From the NCBI RefSeq assembly GCF_002934455.1, contig NZ_PTIR01000031.1, positions 1 through 47,328 of the forward strand: DNA of 47,328 nucleotides, in the 5' to 3' direction. Positions 10,019 through 18,492 of this stretch are shown here, piece by piece (position 1 is the first letter of the stretch; each line of letters begins with the position of its first letter). This DNA is from Trinickia symbiotica. Lineage in GTDB: Bacteria; Pseudomonadota; Gammaproteobacteria; Burkholderiales; Burkholderiaceae. The notes beneath the pieces are model-generated. The model was not told the origin of the DNA, made no database searches, and worked only from the letters and a program-made list of their open reading frames with translations. A program made the translations under genes and the position numbers.

Positions 10019-10684
10019 ATGCGCACGATCGATAAACGCATCGCTCCCACCGTCATCGCCCGTTCGCTCGTCGCGCGCGCGCCGACGCTGACCCTCGCCT
10101 ACGACGCACGCTGCAAGAGCCGCCTCGCCGCCTCGCTCGACAACGGCGAGGAAGTCGCGCTCGTGCTGCCGCGCGGCACCGTGCTCGCCGACGGCGACGT
10201 GCTCGTTGCCGACGATGGCGGGCTCGTGCGCGTCGCCGCCGCCAACGAATCGGTGCTTCTCGTCCGCGCGCCCGATGCGTTGACGCTCACGCGCGCCGCC
10301 TACCATCTCGGCAACCGTCATACACCGGTCGAAGTCGGCGCGGACTACCTGAAGCTCGAGGCGGATCCCGTACTTGAAGAAATGCTGAAGCGGCTCGGGG
10401 CACGGGTGGAAACCGCGTCGTTGCCATTCCAGCCTGAATCAGGCGCATACGGCGGCGGGCATCGGCATGGTCACGATGCGACGTTCCACGAAGACTATGC
10501 TATCGCGCAGCAGGTGTTCGAGGAACACCACGGGCATGAGCATGGTCATGCGCACGAACACGGCCATGCCCACGATCACGGACATGGGCATCACCATCAT
10601 CATGGCGACGCTCATTGTCATGATCACGATCACGGCTGCACGCACCATCACGGCGAGCACGACGACGGTCATGCGCATCGCTGA
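10019..10684 (+). CDS. ureE: Urease nickel metallochaperone UreE
   Basis: UreE binds nickel and passes it to UreG. The 221-residue protein has the peptide-binding N-terminal domain, then the metal domain with its central His96 (YHLGNRH). Its C-terminal tail from about residue 148 carries about 30 histidines in His-Gly, His-Ala, His-Glu and His-Asp runs plus two Cys. Such tails store several nickel ions and are common in this family, though this one is long. The tail-coding DNA (about 10460-10680) is a low-complexity CAT/CAC tract. The last 14 bases overlap ureF. Confidence 0.96.
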   Translation: MRTIDKRIAPTVIARSLVARAPTLTLAYDARCKSRLAASLDNGEEVALVLPRGTVLADGDVLVADDGGLVRVAAANESVLLVRAPDALTLTRAAYHLGNRHTPVEVGADYLKLEADPVLEEMLKRLGARVETASLPFQPESGAYGGGHRHGHDATFHEDYAIAQQVFEEHHGHEHGHAHEHGHAHDHGHGHHHHHGDAHCHDHDHGCTHHHGEHDDGHAHR

Positions 10685-11351
10685 ACTGACTGCCCTGCTG
10701 CATCTTGCGTCGCCCGCGCTGCCGGTCGGCGCCTTCAGCTACTCGCAGGGCCTCGAATCGGCGATCGATGCACAATGGGTCACCGACGCCGAAAGCGCGC
10801 GCGCATGGATCGAAAGCGGCTTGACGAACGTGCTCGCGCGCTGTGAGTTGCCGTTTCTCGCACATCAGATCGAACGCTGGAATCGACTCGAAGTAGGTGC
10901 AATCGCTTCTGCCGATGCTGCGTTTCTTGCCAGCCGCGAATCTGCGGAGCTGAGGCGCGAAACGGAGCAAATGGGATGGTCGATGAAGCAGCTTTGCCTA
11001 TCGCTCGAGTGGGGCAATGCCGAGCGCAGGGAAACGCTCGCTGCGTTGTCGCCCGTCGCTCAGCCAACTGCTTTTGCGTTCGCTGTCGCCGCGCACGCTA
11101 TCGAAGCACCAGCCGCCCTCGCCGCCTATGCGTTCAATTGGGTGGAAAATCAAGCTGCCGCCGCGCTGAAGGCTGTGCCGTTGGGTCAGATGGCGGGACA
11201 GCGCATCATCGTCGCGTTGCGCGACCCGATCGATAGCGCCGTGGCCCGCGCACTCGAAACGCCGCCCGACCGGATCAATACATTTGCGCCGATGCTTGGC
11301 GTGCTGTCGGCGCGGCACGAGTCGCAATACTCGCGGCTTTTCCGGTCTTAG
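10671..11351 (+). CDS. ureF: Urease accessory protein UreF
   Basis: This 226-residue UreF bridges UreD and UreG in the urease activation complex. The N-terminus is typical ([20 protein letters not shown]) and the rest is the all-helical UreF fold. The ATG at 10671 sits inside the end of ureE. The open frame continues upstream through the His-tail tract but yields only repetitive residues there, so the internal ATG is the true start. Confidence 0.95.
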   Translation: MRIAELTALLHLASPALPVGAFSYSQGLESAIDAQWVTDAESARAWIESGLTNVLARCELPFLAHQIERWNRLEVGAIASADAAFLASRESAELRRETEQMGWSMKQLCLSLEWGNAERRETLAALSPVAQPTAFAFAVAAHAIEAPAALAAYAFNWVENQAAAALKAVPLGQMAGQRIIVALRDPIDSAVARALETPPDRINTFAPMLGVLSARHESQYSRLFRS

Positions 11352-11374
11352 TCTTAGAAGAGAGGTATCGCTGA

Positions 11375-11995
11375 ATGAGAACGAAAAAATTGCCGCCGCT
11401 TCGCGTCGGTGTGGGCGGGCCCGTCGGCTCCGGCAAAACGACGCTGCTCGAAATGCTGTGCAAGGCGATGCGCGATCAGTACGACCTCGTCGCGATCACG
11501 AACGACATCTACACGAAGGAAGACCAACGTCTGCTGACGATCGCCGGCGCCTTGCCGGCTGAGCGCATCATGGGCGTCGAGACAGGTGGCTGCCCGCATA
11601 CGGCGATTCGAGAAGATGCATCGATCAACCTCGAAGCCGTCGACAGAATGCTCGCGCGCTTTCCCGACGCCGACATCGTCTTCATCGAATCGGGCGGCGA
11701 CAATCTGGCGGCGACGTTCAGCCCTGAACTTTCGGATCTGACGATCTACGTGATTGACGTGGCGGGCGGCGAGAAGATTCCGCGCAAAGGCGGCCCGGGC
11801 ATCACGAAGTCGGATCTGCTCGTCATCAACAAGACTGACCTGGCACCACTAGTTGGCGCCAATCTCGACGTCATGGCATCGGATACGCGAAAGATGCGCG
11901 GCGAGCGGCCATTCGTCATGTGTAATCTGAAAGCGCAGGACGGCCTAGCGGATGTGGTGTCCTTCATTGAGACGAAGGGGCTGCTGAAGGTCTGA
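11375..11995 (+). CDS. ureG: Urease accessory GTPase UreG
   Basis: UreG couples GTP hydrolysis to nickel insertion. In this 206-residue protein the P-loop GPVGSGKTT is at about 15-23, the nickel-binding CPH motif is at Cys73-Pro-His75, [15 protein letters not shown] follows, and the guanine motif NKTD is intact. The start has an AGAGAGG site. It is the last urease gene here. A damaged antitoxin gene starts three bases after its stop. Confidence 0.97.
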   Translation: MRTKKLPPLRVGVGGPVGSGKTTLLEMLCKAMRDQYDLVAITNDIYTKEDQRLLTIAGALPAERIMGVETGGCPHTAIREDASINLEAVDRMLARFPDADIVFIESGGDNLAATFSPELSDLTIYVIDVAGGEKIPRKGGPGITKSDLLVINKTDLAPLVGANLDVMASDTRKMRGERPFVMCNLKAQDGLADVVSFIETKGLLKV

Positions 11996-11998
11996 GAA

Positions 11999-12319
11999 AT
12001 GAAAAAGCACAGCGTGAAAGGAATCGACGTTGAAGCGAGCTCGGGCAACGTCTTTGCGGATCTCGGGCTGGCGGACGCCGAAAAGCTTCAGATCAAACCG
12101 GGTCTCGTTATCGAAATCGCTCGTGCCGTGCGTTGTCTAGGATTGACCCAGCAAGAGGCTGAGCTCGGCCGCAGGCCCTACTCCTCAGCGGCTGACCCGT
12201 CTCCCAACAGCGCCAACAACACTTCCACCGTCCGCGCGGTGGCCCCGCGATGCCGCGCGGCAAAAGCCGACGCGGCCGCCCCCATCGCCACGCGTCGCGG
12301 CCGATCGGCAAAGAGCTGA
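11999..12319 (+). pseudogene. Truncated HigA/XRE-type antitoxin remnant
   Basis: The first 50 or so residues match small XRE antitoxins of the kind paired with RelE/HigB-like toxins: SSGNVFADLGL, then a helix and LGLTQQEA, where the helix-turn-helix begins. After about 12160 the similarity stops. The frame then runs antisense through the 3' end of waaA, giving a tail with no relation to the family. The recognition helix is therefore missing and DNA binding should be lost. No toxin gene precedes it, because it begins three bases after ureG. It looks like a leftover from insertion and deletion at the ureG-waaA junction. The 106-codon frame could still be translated. Confidence 0.65.
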
Positions 12320-13500
12320 TCGAGCGCCCGCGCGAGCGCAGCGGGATCCTCGACTTGCAGCGCCCCACCAGCGACGACCGCATCGGCCGTCGCCTGAGAA
12401 AAGTTGAAGACGTGCGGCCCTATCAACACTGGCACGCCCACGCCGCACGCTTCGATCAGATTCTGCCCGCCGAGCGGTAACAGACTTCCCCCGATGAACG
12501 CGAGATCCGACGCCGCATAGTAAGCGCCCAGCTCACCCATTGAATCGCCGAGCAGGACGTCGACATCGGCAGGCAACGGCGCATCGGCAACGCGCTCGGC
12601 CGCTGCCGCCGCAACAGCCTCGCCACCCCATGCCGAACGCCGCACGCAGCGCAGGCCGCGTCGCTGAACCAGATCGGCAACCTCGTCAAACCGCTGAGGA
12701 TGCCGCGGCACGAGAACCAACAACGAACCTTTGGTCGCGAGCGCTTCGAATGCATCGAGCACGAGCGGCTCCTCGCCTTCTCGCGTGCTCGCGGCCACCC
12801 ACACCGGCCGCGAACCGATCGCCGTGCGCCAGGCCCGCCCGCGCGCGAGCAGCTCCGTCGGCGTCGCCATATCGAACTTCAAGTTGCCGAGCACGGCCAT
12901 CTGTCGCGCCCCAAGCGCCGTCAACCGCTCCGCATCGGACGGACTTTGCGCCAGCACACGCGCAAAACCGCCGAACACTTCACGCGTCGATTTGCCGAAC
13001 CGCGCGGCGCGCTTGAACGATCGCGCCGACATTCGCGCATTCGTGAGCACGAGCGGCATATCGGCGCGACGACATTCGTCGATCAGCGTAGGCCAGACTT
13101 CCGTCTCCATTACGATGCCGAGCGAGGGCCGCCAGGCCCGCAAGAAGCGGCGCACCGCACGCGGCATGTCATAGGGCAGATAGGCGCGCGCAACGCGGTC
13201 GCCAAAAAGCTGCTCGCCCGTCGCGCGGCCGCTCGGCGTCATATGGGTCAGAAGCACGCGCGCATCGGGTCGCGCTTTCATCAGCGCTTCGATGAGAGGC
13301 TGCGCCGCGCGCGTTTCGCCAACGGATACCGCGTGGACCCAGATGAGCGGCGCATCGTCATCAGGCGAACGCCCGCGCGTGCGGCCGAATCGCTCGCCGA
13401 TATGCTCGCGATAGCCGCGTTCGCGCCGTGAACGGATCAACAATCGCAGCACCGCGAGCGGCGCGACGATCCACCAGAGCATGCGATAAACGATCCTCAA
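12178..13500 (-). CDS. waaA: Kdo transferase WaaA (KdtA)
   Basis: WaaA transfers Kdo from CMP-Kdo to lipid IVA at the inner membrane. N-terminal membrane anchor, HAVSVGETRAA with the catalytic Glu62, METEVWP, then the C-terminal signature GGSLLPLGGQNLIEA and GPHVFNF are all present. I choose the TTG at 13500 (440 residues): the residues it adds (RIVYRMLWW) align with the start of E. coli WaaA, and TTG overlaps the stop of the preceding gene (TTGA). An ATG at 13482 would give 434 residues. The gene is third in a minus-strand run waaC, Kdo hydroxylase, waaA. Confidence 0.93.
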   Translation of the reverse strand: MRIVYRMLWWIVAPLAVLRLLIRSRRERGYREHIGERFGRTRGRSPDDDAPLIWVHAVSVGETRAAQPLIEALMKARPDARVLLTHMTPSGRATGEQLFGDRVARAYLPYDMPRAVRRFLRAWRPSLGIVMETEVWPTLIDECRRADMPLVLTNARMSARSFKRAARFGKSTREVFGGFARVLAQSPSDAERLTALGARQMAVLGNLKFDMATPTELLARGRAWRTAIGSRPVWVAASTREGEEPLVLDAFEALATKGSLLVLVPRHPQRFDEVADLVQRRGLRCVRRSAWGGEAVAAAAAERVADAPLPADVDVLLGDSMGELGAYYAASDLAFIGGSLLPLGGQNLIEACGVGVPVLIGPHVFNFSQATADAVVAGGALQVEDPAALARALDQLFADRPRRVAMGAAASAFAARHRGATARTVEVLLALLGDGSAAEE

Positions 13501-14381
13501 ACCAGCGCCCGTCCCGTGAGCCGCTCCAGGATGCCAAGCGGCGCACACTCGGGCTCGGCCATCGCACGCACCGGCAGAAAAAAGGTCTGCTCGAGCATGA
13601 ATTGACCTGACATCGCCGCATGCGAAGTCTGATCCGAGAAGCAAATCCAGACGCTTCCCGGCGGAAACGGCATCGTTTGCTGCGGGCTCGACTTCTGGTA
13701 GTCGAGGTCGGCCTTCATGGAATCGTGCAGATGAAGCATCAGATGGTCGTACTCGCTGCGGCGCGACTTCGTGATGTGAAGCTGTTCGAGCAGCCACGCC
13801 GTGCCCGGGAGCTGCGGCTTGATGCGCGGCAAGAAACGCTTGGCCATCTGCTCGAACGGCTCGCCGACGCGCCACACACGCGGCGTGCCATGCGGATTGA
13901 TGTTTGCGAACACGCGCAGAATCCGCTCGCCGCGATTCGGCCGGGAGGGAAAAGCATCGACATGCAGGCGGCTATCGTCCTTGCGCCAGGAGGTATGGCG
14001 CGTCTCGACCTGCATGAGGCGCAGGCTCGTCGGCGCCGCTCGAAGCTTGCCGCGGTACTCGGGGAAGAGACCGTCGACGAGCGAAAGCGCACGGTCCTGG
14101 TAGCGTGTGACCAGCGCGCGCACGGCCGATTGCCTGTCCGCATCGCCGATCACGCCGCGCAACGCGCCGCCCTTCGGCTCGAGGCTGATGTTCTTGCGCT
14201 CTGGATCCGCGAGCGCCGGATCGAGGAGTGCCGCCTCGCCGCCTTCGATGGCAAACCGCAGGTTCGGAAAATAAAGCACCTTGCCGCGCTCCAGCGCCGC
14301 AAGCAGCGTCTCACGACGGACCGAGAGCGCTTGCCCTTGCCAATCGCCCGCGGCAACTTCGATGATTTGCGATTCGTTCAT
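13497..14381 (-). CDS. kdoO: Kdo 3-hydroxylase KdoO (Fe(II)/2-oxoglutarate dioxygenase)
   Basis: This 294-residue protein resembles the Burkholderia/Yersinia KdoO enzymes that hydroxylate C3 of the outer Kdo to form Ko (D-glycero-D-talo-oct-2-ulosonate). The iron triad is visible: His140-x-Asp142 (RLHVDAF) and the distal His254 (DQTSHAAM). It sits directly before waaA with overlapping stop and start, so Kdo attachment and its oxidation are co-expressed. The enzyme needs O2, so core structure could vary with oxygen. The assignment rests on recognised family sequence plus context. Confidence 0.87.
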   Translation of the reverse strand: MNESQIIEVAAGDWQGQALSVRRETLLAALERGKVLYFPNLRFAIEGGEAALLDPALADPERKNISLEPKGGALRGVIGDADRQSAVRALVTRYQDRALSLVDGLFPEYRGKLRAAPTSLRLMQVETRHTSWRKDDSRLHVDAFPSRPNRGERILRVFANINPHGTPRVWRVGEPFEQMAKRFLPRIKPQLPGTAWLLEQLHITKSRRSEYDHLMLHLHDSMKADLDYQKSSPQQTMPFPPGSVWICFSDQTSHAAMSGQFMLEQTFFLPVRAMAEPECAPLGILERLTGRALV

Positions 14382-14399
14382 GTCCGATTGAGCGCCGTC

Positions 14400-15395
14400 C
14401 TAGAGCAGGCCGAATCCGGCGAGCGCGGACTTCACCTGTTGCAGACTGGGCGACGCGCCACCCTCGCCGAGATTGATTACGTTAGGCGACCAATAGCCGC
14501 CCGTGCGCCACGCGGTCGCGAAATTGTACAACTCGATCGTCGGACGTTTCAGCGCCGCGGCGATATGGACGAGCCCCGTATCGACGCCGACGGTGGCCGC
14601 GGCCCCATCGAGCAAACCGACGACGGCCGGCAACGAGAGCCGCGGCGGCACGATCGCGGCAGCGCCGAACTCCTTGGCGAGCCGTTCGCTCGTCGCGCGC
14701 TCGGCCTCGTTGCCCCATGGCAGCACGAGCGAAGCGCCGCGCGCGACGAGCGCACGACCGAGCTCGATCCACGCGGATTCGGGCCATTGCTTATCGGCGC
14801 GCGAAGTCGCATGAACGAACGCGACGTAAGGCACCGGAAGATTCAAGCCGAGCTCGGAGATCGCAAGCGCCGCCCGCGAGGTAGTGAAGCCGAAGTCGAT
14901 ATCGTCTTCGGGCGTGGGCGGCGGCAAATCGAGCGCCGCCGCGACGAGTTGCCGCGTACGCTCGACGACATGCGTGCGCGGGGCAATGGGCACTCGCCGA
15001 TCGTAAAAGAAGCGCACGGGCCATTCATAGCCGGCGCCATCGGTCCGATTGCCGAGACCGACGAGCGGCCCGCGCGCCCAGCTCGCGACCCAAGCCGTCT
15101 TGATGAGGCCCTGACAATCGATCACGAGGTCGTAATGCTCGCCTGCGAAATCGCGGCGAAACGTCGCAATCTCGCGCCATGTCGCGGGCGACAGCAGCCG
15201 CTTGCGCCAGCGCCGCAGCGAAAACGGAATCGCGCGATGGACGCCCGTAACGAGCTGCACGAGATCGGCAAAGCTCTCTTCGACGAGCCAATCGATTTGC
15301 ACGCCTGGATAACGCCGCCGGATATCCGCGACGGCCGGCATGTTGTGGACGACGTCGCCCAGCGACGACACTCGGACGATCAGTATCTTTTGCAC
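14400..15395 (-). CDS. waaC: ADP-heptose:LPS heptosyltransferase I (WaaC)
   Basis: WaaC adds the first heptose to Kdo in the inner core. This is a GT9 protein of 331 residues from the GTG at 15395, opening QKILIVRVSSLGDVVHNMPA as the family does. It has the CQGLIKTAW block, HATSRADKQWP, and the C-terminal GVDTGLVHIAAAL motif that binds the nucleotide sugar. An ATG at 15479 would add 28 residues with no family counterpart. Upstream of the GTG there is no good ribosome site, so the start is by homology. It leads the operon with kdoO and waaA. Confidence 0.92.
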   Translation of the reverse strand: MQKILIVRVSSLGDVVHNMPAVADIRRRYPGVQIDWLVEESFADLVQLVTGVHRAIPFSLRRWRKRLLSPATWREIATFRRDFAGEHYDLVIDCQGLIKTAWVASWARGPLVGLGNRTDGAGYEWPVRFFYDRRVPIAPRTHVVERTRQLVAAALDLPPPTPEDDIDFGFTTSRAALAISELGLNLPVPYVAFVHATSRADKQWPESAWIELGRALVARGASLVLPWGNEAERATSERLAKEFGAAAIVPPRLSLPAVVGLLDGAAATVGVDTGLVHIAAALKRPTIELYNFATAWRTGGYWSPNVINLGEGGASPSLQQVKSALAGFGLL

Positions 15396-15508
15396 AACGA
15401 AAGAAAAAAGAAAGGTACGCAACGCGGCGGCAGAACCGCCGAGAGCGGAGAAGTCCAACCGCTGCGCGAAAATTCGCAAGAACGCGCGGGAATCAGTCCA
15501 AGCGCGCG

Positions 15509-15514
15509 ATTCTA
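15509..15514 (-). promoter_or_regulatory. Candidate -10 box for waaC-kdoO-waaA
   Basis: On the minus strand TAGAAT lies 114 bases before the waaC GTG. No good -35 is seen at 17 bases. On the plus strand TACAAT at 15617-15622 may serve the divergent lipoprotein gene, again without a clear -35. Confidence 0.33.
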
Positions 15515-15678
15515 CCCTGCTTGAGGCGTTTTTCCGCGCTTCAGGGCTGCATCACACGCAAACGCACCCCTTTTTGTGTCGATGCGAACGCCTCAATGTT
15601 CGCCGGCCAATCCCTTTACAATGCTCGTCGCCGTCATCGCGTCGCAGACGCGAATGCATCAGAAACGTCTAACGAAAT

Positions 15679-16731
15679 ATGCAGAAACTCTATCGATCCT
15701 CCCTTTTGCGCGTGACGCTGCCGCTTGCGGCAGCTGTTGCGCTGGGGGCGCTCGCCGCGTGCTCGAGTACCAAGCCGCCGTCGCCCCAGCAGGAATTCTT
15801 CGAGACGGGCTCGAGCCCGTTCTCGCGCACGTTCAACGCGAACAGCACGCAGACCTGCGAGGCCGCGCGCCGCGCGCTGCTGAACCAGGGCTATCTCGCC
15901 ACGGCGACGCGCCCCGACACGATCGACGCCACGCGTGACTTCCAACCGAACGGCGACAAGCACATCACCGTCGAGTTTCACGTGGTCTGTACGCCCGGCG
16001 ACGACCCGGAGAGTACGAGCATCGTCTACGCAAACGCCGTGCAAAGCGGCTACGCGCTGAAGAAAAGCGATACGTCGGCGAGCGTCGGCTTCAGCCTGCT
16101 CGGCTCGGTTTCGCTCCCGATCCGTTCGAGCAGCGATTCGATGGTGAAAGTGTCGAGCGAGACGATCAAGGCGGGCACGTTCTACAAGCAGTTCTTCGAG
16201 TACGTCGACCACTACCTGCACGCGGCGCCGAAGGCGCTGCGCGTCGCGCCTACGCCGATTAAGGAGGCACAATTGCCCGGCGGTCCCGCCGCGGCGGCAA
16301 CGCCTCCGGCAAGCCCTGCGGCGGCCCCCGCCACGCCGGCGGTCGCTGCGGCAGCCTCGCAGCCGGCGGTCGCCGCGCCCGCGACGCATTCGGCAGTCAC
16401 GGCGCCACCCGCAACGCAGCCAACGGCAACAGCGCCGGAGACGAAGGCCGCTCCAGCGGCAACCGCGCAGCAAGCGACGATGGCGTCTGCAAGCGCAGCA
16501 GCGGCAGCCGTAGCGGCACCCGCGCCGCTATCGACGCCGACAACGCCGCCCGCAACGGCTGTGGCGGCCGCTACCGTGACGACAGCGGCGGCCACGGCTC
16601 CCGCGTTGCCCACGCTTACGGCTCAGCCGGTCAGCTCGACCAAGCTGTCCGACCCGGCGCAGCCGGCGGCAAACCCGGCGGCGGCACCTGAGCCAGCCTC
16701 CGCCGCCGCGCCGGCCACGACCACGCCGTAA
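15679..16731 (+). CDS. DUF2242-type lipoprotein with Ala/Pro/Thr-rich tail
   Basis: The protein has 350 residues. A lipoprotein signal peptide ends in a LAAC lipobox with Cys28, so it should be lipidated. Residues about 40-185 form a compact domain like the DUF2242 family, found beside waaC in Burkholderia-type genomes. The C-terminal 150 residues are low-complexity Ala, Pro and Thr, perhaps a flexible spacer across the periplasm. Function is unknown. The gene is divergent from waaC and convergent with the mutase gene, only 13 bases away. Confidence 0.75.
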   Translation: MQKLYRSSLLRVTLPLAAAVALGALAACSSTKPPSPQQEFFETGSSPFSRTFNANSTQTCEAARRALLNQGYLATATRPDTIDATRDFQPNGDKHITVEFHVVCTPGDDPESTSIVYANAVQSGYALKKSDTSASVGFSLLGSVSLPIRSSSDSMVKVSSETIKAGTFYKQFFEYVDHYLHAAPKALRVAPTPIKEAQLPGGPAAAATPPASPAAAPATPAVAAAASQPAVAAPATHSAVTAPPATQPTATAPETKAAPAATAQQATMASASAAAAAVAAPAPLSTPTTPPATAVAAATVTTAAATAPALPTLTAQPVSSTKLSDPAQPAANPAAAPEPASAAAPATTTP

Positions 16732-16740
16732 CCGGCGACC

Positions 16741-16754
16741 GCCCTCAGAAGGGC
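16741..16754. terminator. Small hairpin between convergent genes
   Basis: GCCCTCAGAAGGGC forms a five-base-pair stem with a four-base loop exactly where the lipoprotein and mutase genes converge; it overlaps the mutase stop. There is no T-run on either strand, so it is a weak candidate for a shared terminator. Confidence 0.28.
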
Positions 16755-18139
16755 AGCTTCGCGTCAGGCTTCGCCGCGAGAATCACGCGGCGGAAGTCTT
16801 CCTGGATCCGCTTGAGCGCGTCCGCGCTATCGGCCTCGAAGCGCATGACCACGACCGGCGTCGTATTCGACGAGCGGGCAAGACCGAAGCCGTCCGGATA
16901 CTCGACGCGCAGGCCGTCGATCGTGATGACGTCGTCCGCGCCCGTAAAGCGCGCTTCTTTCTGCATCTTGGCGATCAGCGCGAAGTTCTCGCCTTCCTCG
17001 AGCTTCAATTGCAGCTCGGGCGTGGAGAGCGAATTCGGCAGATCGTTGAGCGTCTTGCTCGGGTCTTTCTCACGCGAGAGGAGCTCGAGTAGCCGGGCGC
17101 CCGTATAAAGACCGTCGTCGAAGCCGTACCAGCGGTCCTTGAAGAAGACGTGGCCGCTCATTTCGCCGGCGATCGGCGCGCCCGTTTCGCGCAGCTTCGC
17201 CTTGACGAGCGAGTGCCCCGTCTTCCACATCAGCGGCTCGCCGCCTTGATCACGAACCCATTTTGCGAGATTGCGCGTGCACTTCACGTCGTAAATGACC
17301 TTCGCGCCGCGATTGCGCGAAAGGATCTCGCTCGCGAAAAGCATGAGCTGACGATCGGGGTAGATGATCTCCCCGTCTTTCGTGACGACGCCGAGACGAT
17401 CGCCGTCGCCGTCGAACGCGAAGCCGATCTCGGCATCCGTTTCCTTCAGCGCGCGAATGACGTCTTGCAGATTCTCGGGATGCGCCGGGTCCGGGTGATG
17501 GTTCGGAAACGTGCCGTCGATCTCCGTGAAGAGCTCGACGAGCTCGCAGCCGAGCGCCTTGAAAAGACGCGGCGCCAAGCCGCCCGCCACGCCGTTGCCC
17601 GTATCGACGACGAGCTTCATCGGCCTCGCGAGTTTCACGTCGCCGACGATGCGTTCAATGTACTTGTCCGCGATGTCATACTCGAAATAGCCGCCGTCGC
17701 CGGCGCTGAAGTCGCCATCGACGATACGCTTATGGAGCGCCTGAATCTGCTCGCCATAGATTGCGGCACCGCGCAGCACCATCTTGAACCCGTTGTAGTC
17801 CGGCGGGTTGTGACTGCCTGTCACGACGATGCACGAATCGACCGAGCGCTCACCGCCGGGAAGCGCGAGCGGCACGCTTGCGGCGAAGTAACCGACCGGC
17901 GTCGGCACCATGCCGATGTCGACGACATCGACGCCCGCCGAGCGCAACCCGTCAGCCAGCGCCGCCGACAACGACGGGCCGGACAGACGCCCATCGCGCC
18001 CGATGACGACGGCATCGCCGCCCTGAGCGCGAATCTCGCTGCCGAACGCGCGGCCGATCAGACGGGCACCATCGATATCGAGCGTCTTGCCGACCACGCC
18101 TCGGATGTCATACGCCTTGAAGATAGATTGCGAAATCAT
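16745..18139 (-). CDS. Phosphomannomutase/phosphoglucomutase (ManB/AlgC type)
   Basis: This 464-residue alpha-D-phosphohexomutase interconverts hexose-1- and hexose-6-phosphates and feeds nucleotide-sugar synthesis. The phosphoserine loop TGSHNP has Ser109, the metal loop is DGDGDR (243-248) and the sugar loop is GEMSGH (325-330), all intact. I take the ATG at 18139, which has AAGAGTGAG at good spacing; a GTG at 18151 would add four residues. It could supply glucose-1-phosphate to RfbF far to the right, or mannose-1-phosphate. Specificity cannot be read here. Confidence 0.9.
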   Translation of the reverse strand: MISQSIFKAYDIRGVVGKTLDIDGARLIGRAFGSEIRAQGGDAVVIGRDGRLSGPSLSAALADGLRSAGVDVVDIGMVPTPVGYFAASVPLALPGGERSVDSCIVVTGSHNPPDYNGFKMVLRGAAIYGEQIQALHKRIVDGDFSAGDGGYFEYDIADKYIERIVGDVKLARPMKLVVDTGNGVAGGLAPRLFKALGCELVELFTEIDGTFPNHHPDPAHPENLQDVIRALKETDAEIGFAFDGDGDRLGVVTKDGEIIYPDRQLMLFASEILSRNRGAKVIYDVKCTRNLAKWVRDQGGEPLMWKTGHSLVKAKLRETGAPIAGEMSGHVFFKDRWYGFDDGLYTGARLLELLSREKDPSKTLNDLPNSLSTPELQLKLEEGENFALIAKMQKEARFTGADDVITIDGLRVEYPDGFGLARSSNTTPVVVMRFEADSADALKRIQEDFRRVILAAKPDAKLPF

Positions 18140-18492
18140 GGATAGGCTCACTCTTGGCTACTCAATAAAAAATTCGGATCGACCTGCGGCAAGCGTAGCG
18201 TCCTTCAGAAAAAAGAAACGTAAAAGACGCCCAAGCCAAGTACAGTACGGCGGCCAACGCACCGGCCACCGGCTTCGGCCGCACCGCCGCCGCACGCGAG
18301 TGCGCAGGATTTCCCACATATAATTGCCGTTTTTCGACTGACGCACGACGCGCCCATTTTAATGCCAAGACGTTTCCCCGCCGGACATTCGTTAGCCGAC
18401 GCCGTCTTTCCGGCTCCATCCGCCGTGCGGGCCGGGTTCGACGGAGCGGGCGCCACGTCGAAGCGGCGAGCAAAATTCCTGCCGCGCGCCGC
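18140..18492. promoter_or_regulatory. Divergent intergenic region with a TATAAT box
   Basis: This 353-base region separates the mutase gene (minus) from the polysaccharide cluster (plus). A perfect TATAAT at 18319-18324 faces the flippase gene, but no good -35 lies 16-18 bases before it. No convincing open frame or RNA gene is visible. The leader from there to the flippase ATG would be about 165 bases. Confidence 0.4.

Noticed and set aside
10460-10680. Repeated CAT/CAC units that could look like a tandem repeat or CRISPR-like array
   Set aside because: The units code for the His-rich tail of UreE and have no spacers.
13620-15524. A 634-codon plus-strand open frame opposite kdoO and waaC
   Set aside because: It is antisense to two well-recognised genes and has shadow composition (Arg-rich, no domains).
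16280-16730. Low-complexity GCG/GCA-rich repeats
   Set aside because: They encode the Ala/Pro/Thr tail of the lipoprotein; no exact repeat unit was found.
17150-18145. A 331-codon plus-strand frame opposite the phosphohexomutase
   Set aside because: The mutase has all of its active-site loops; the other frame is its shadow.
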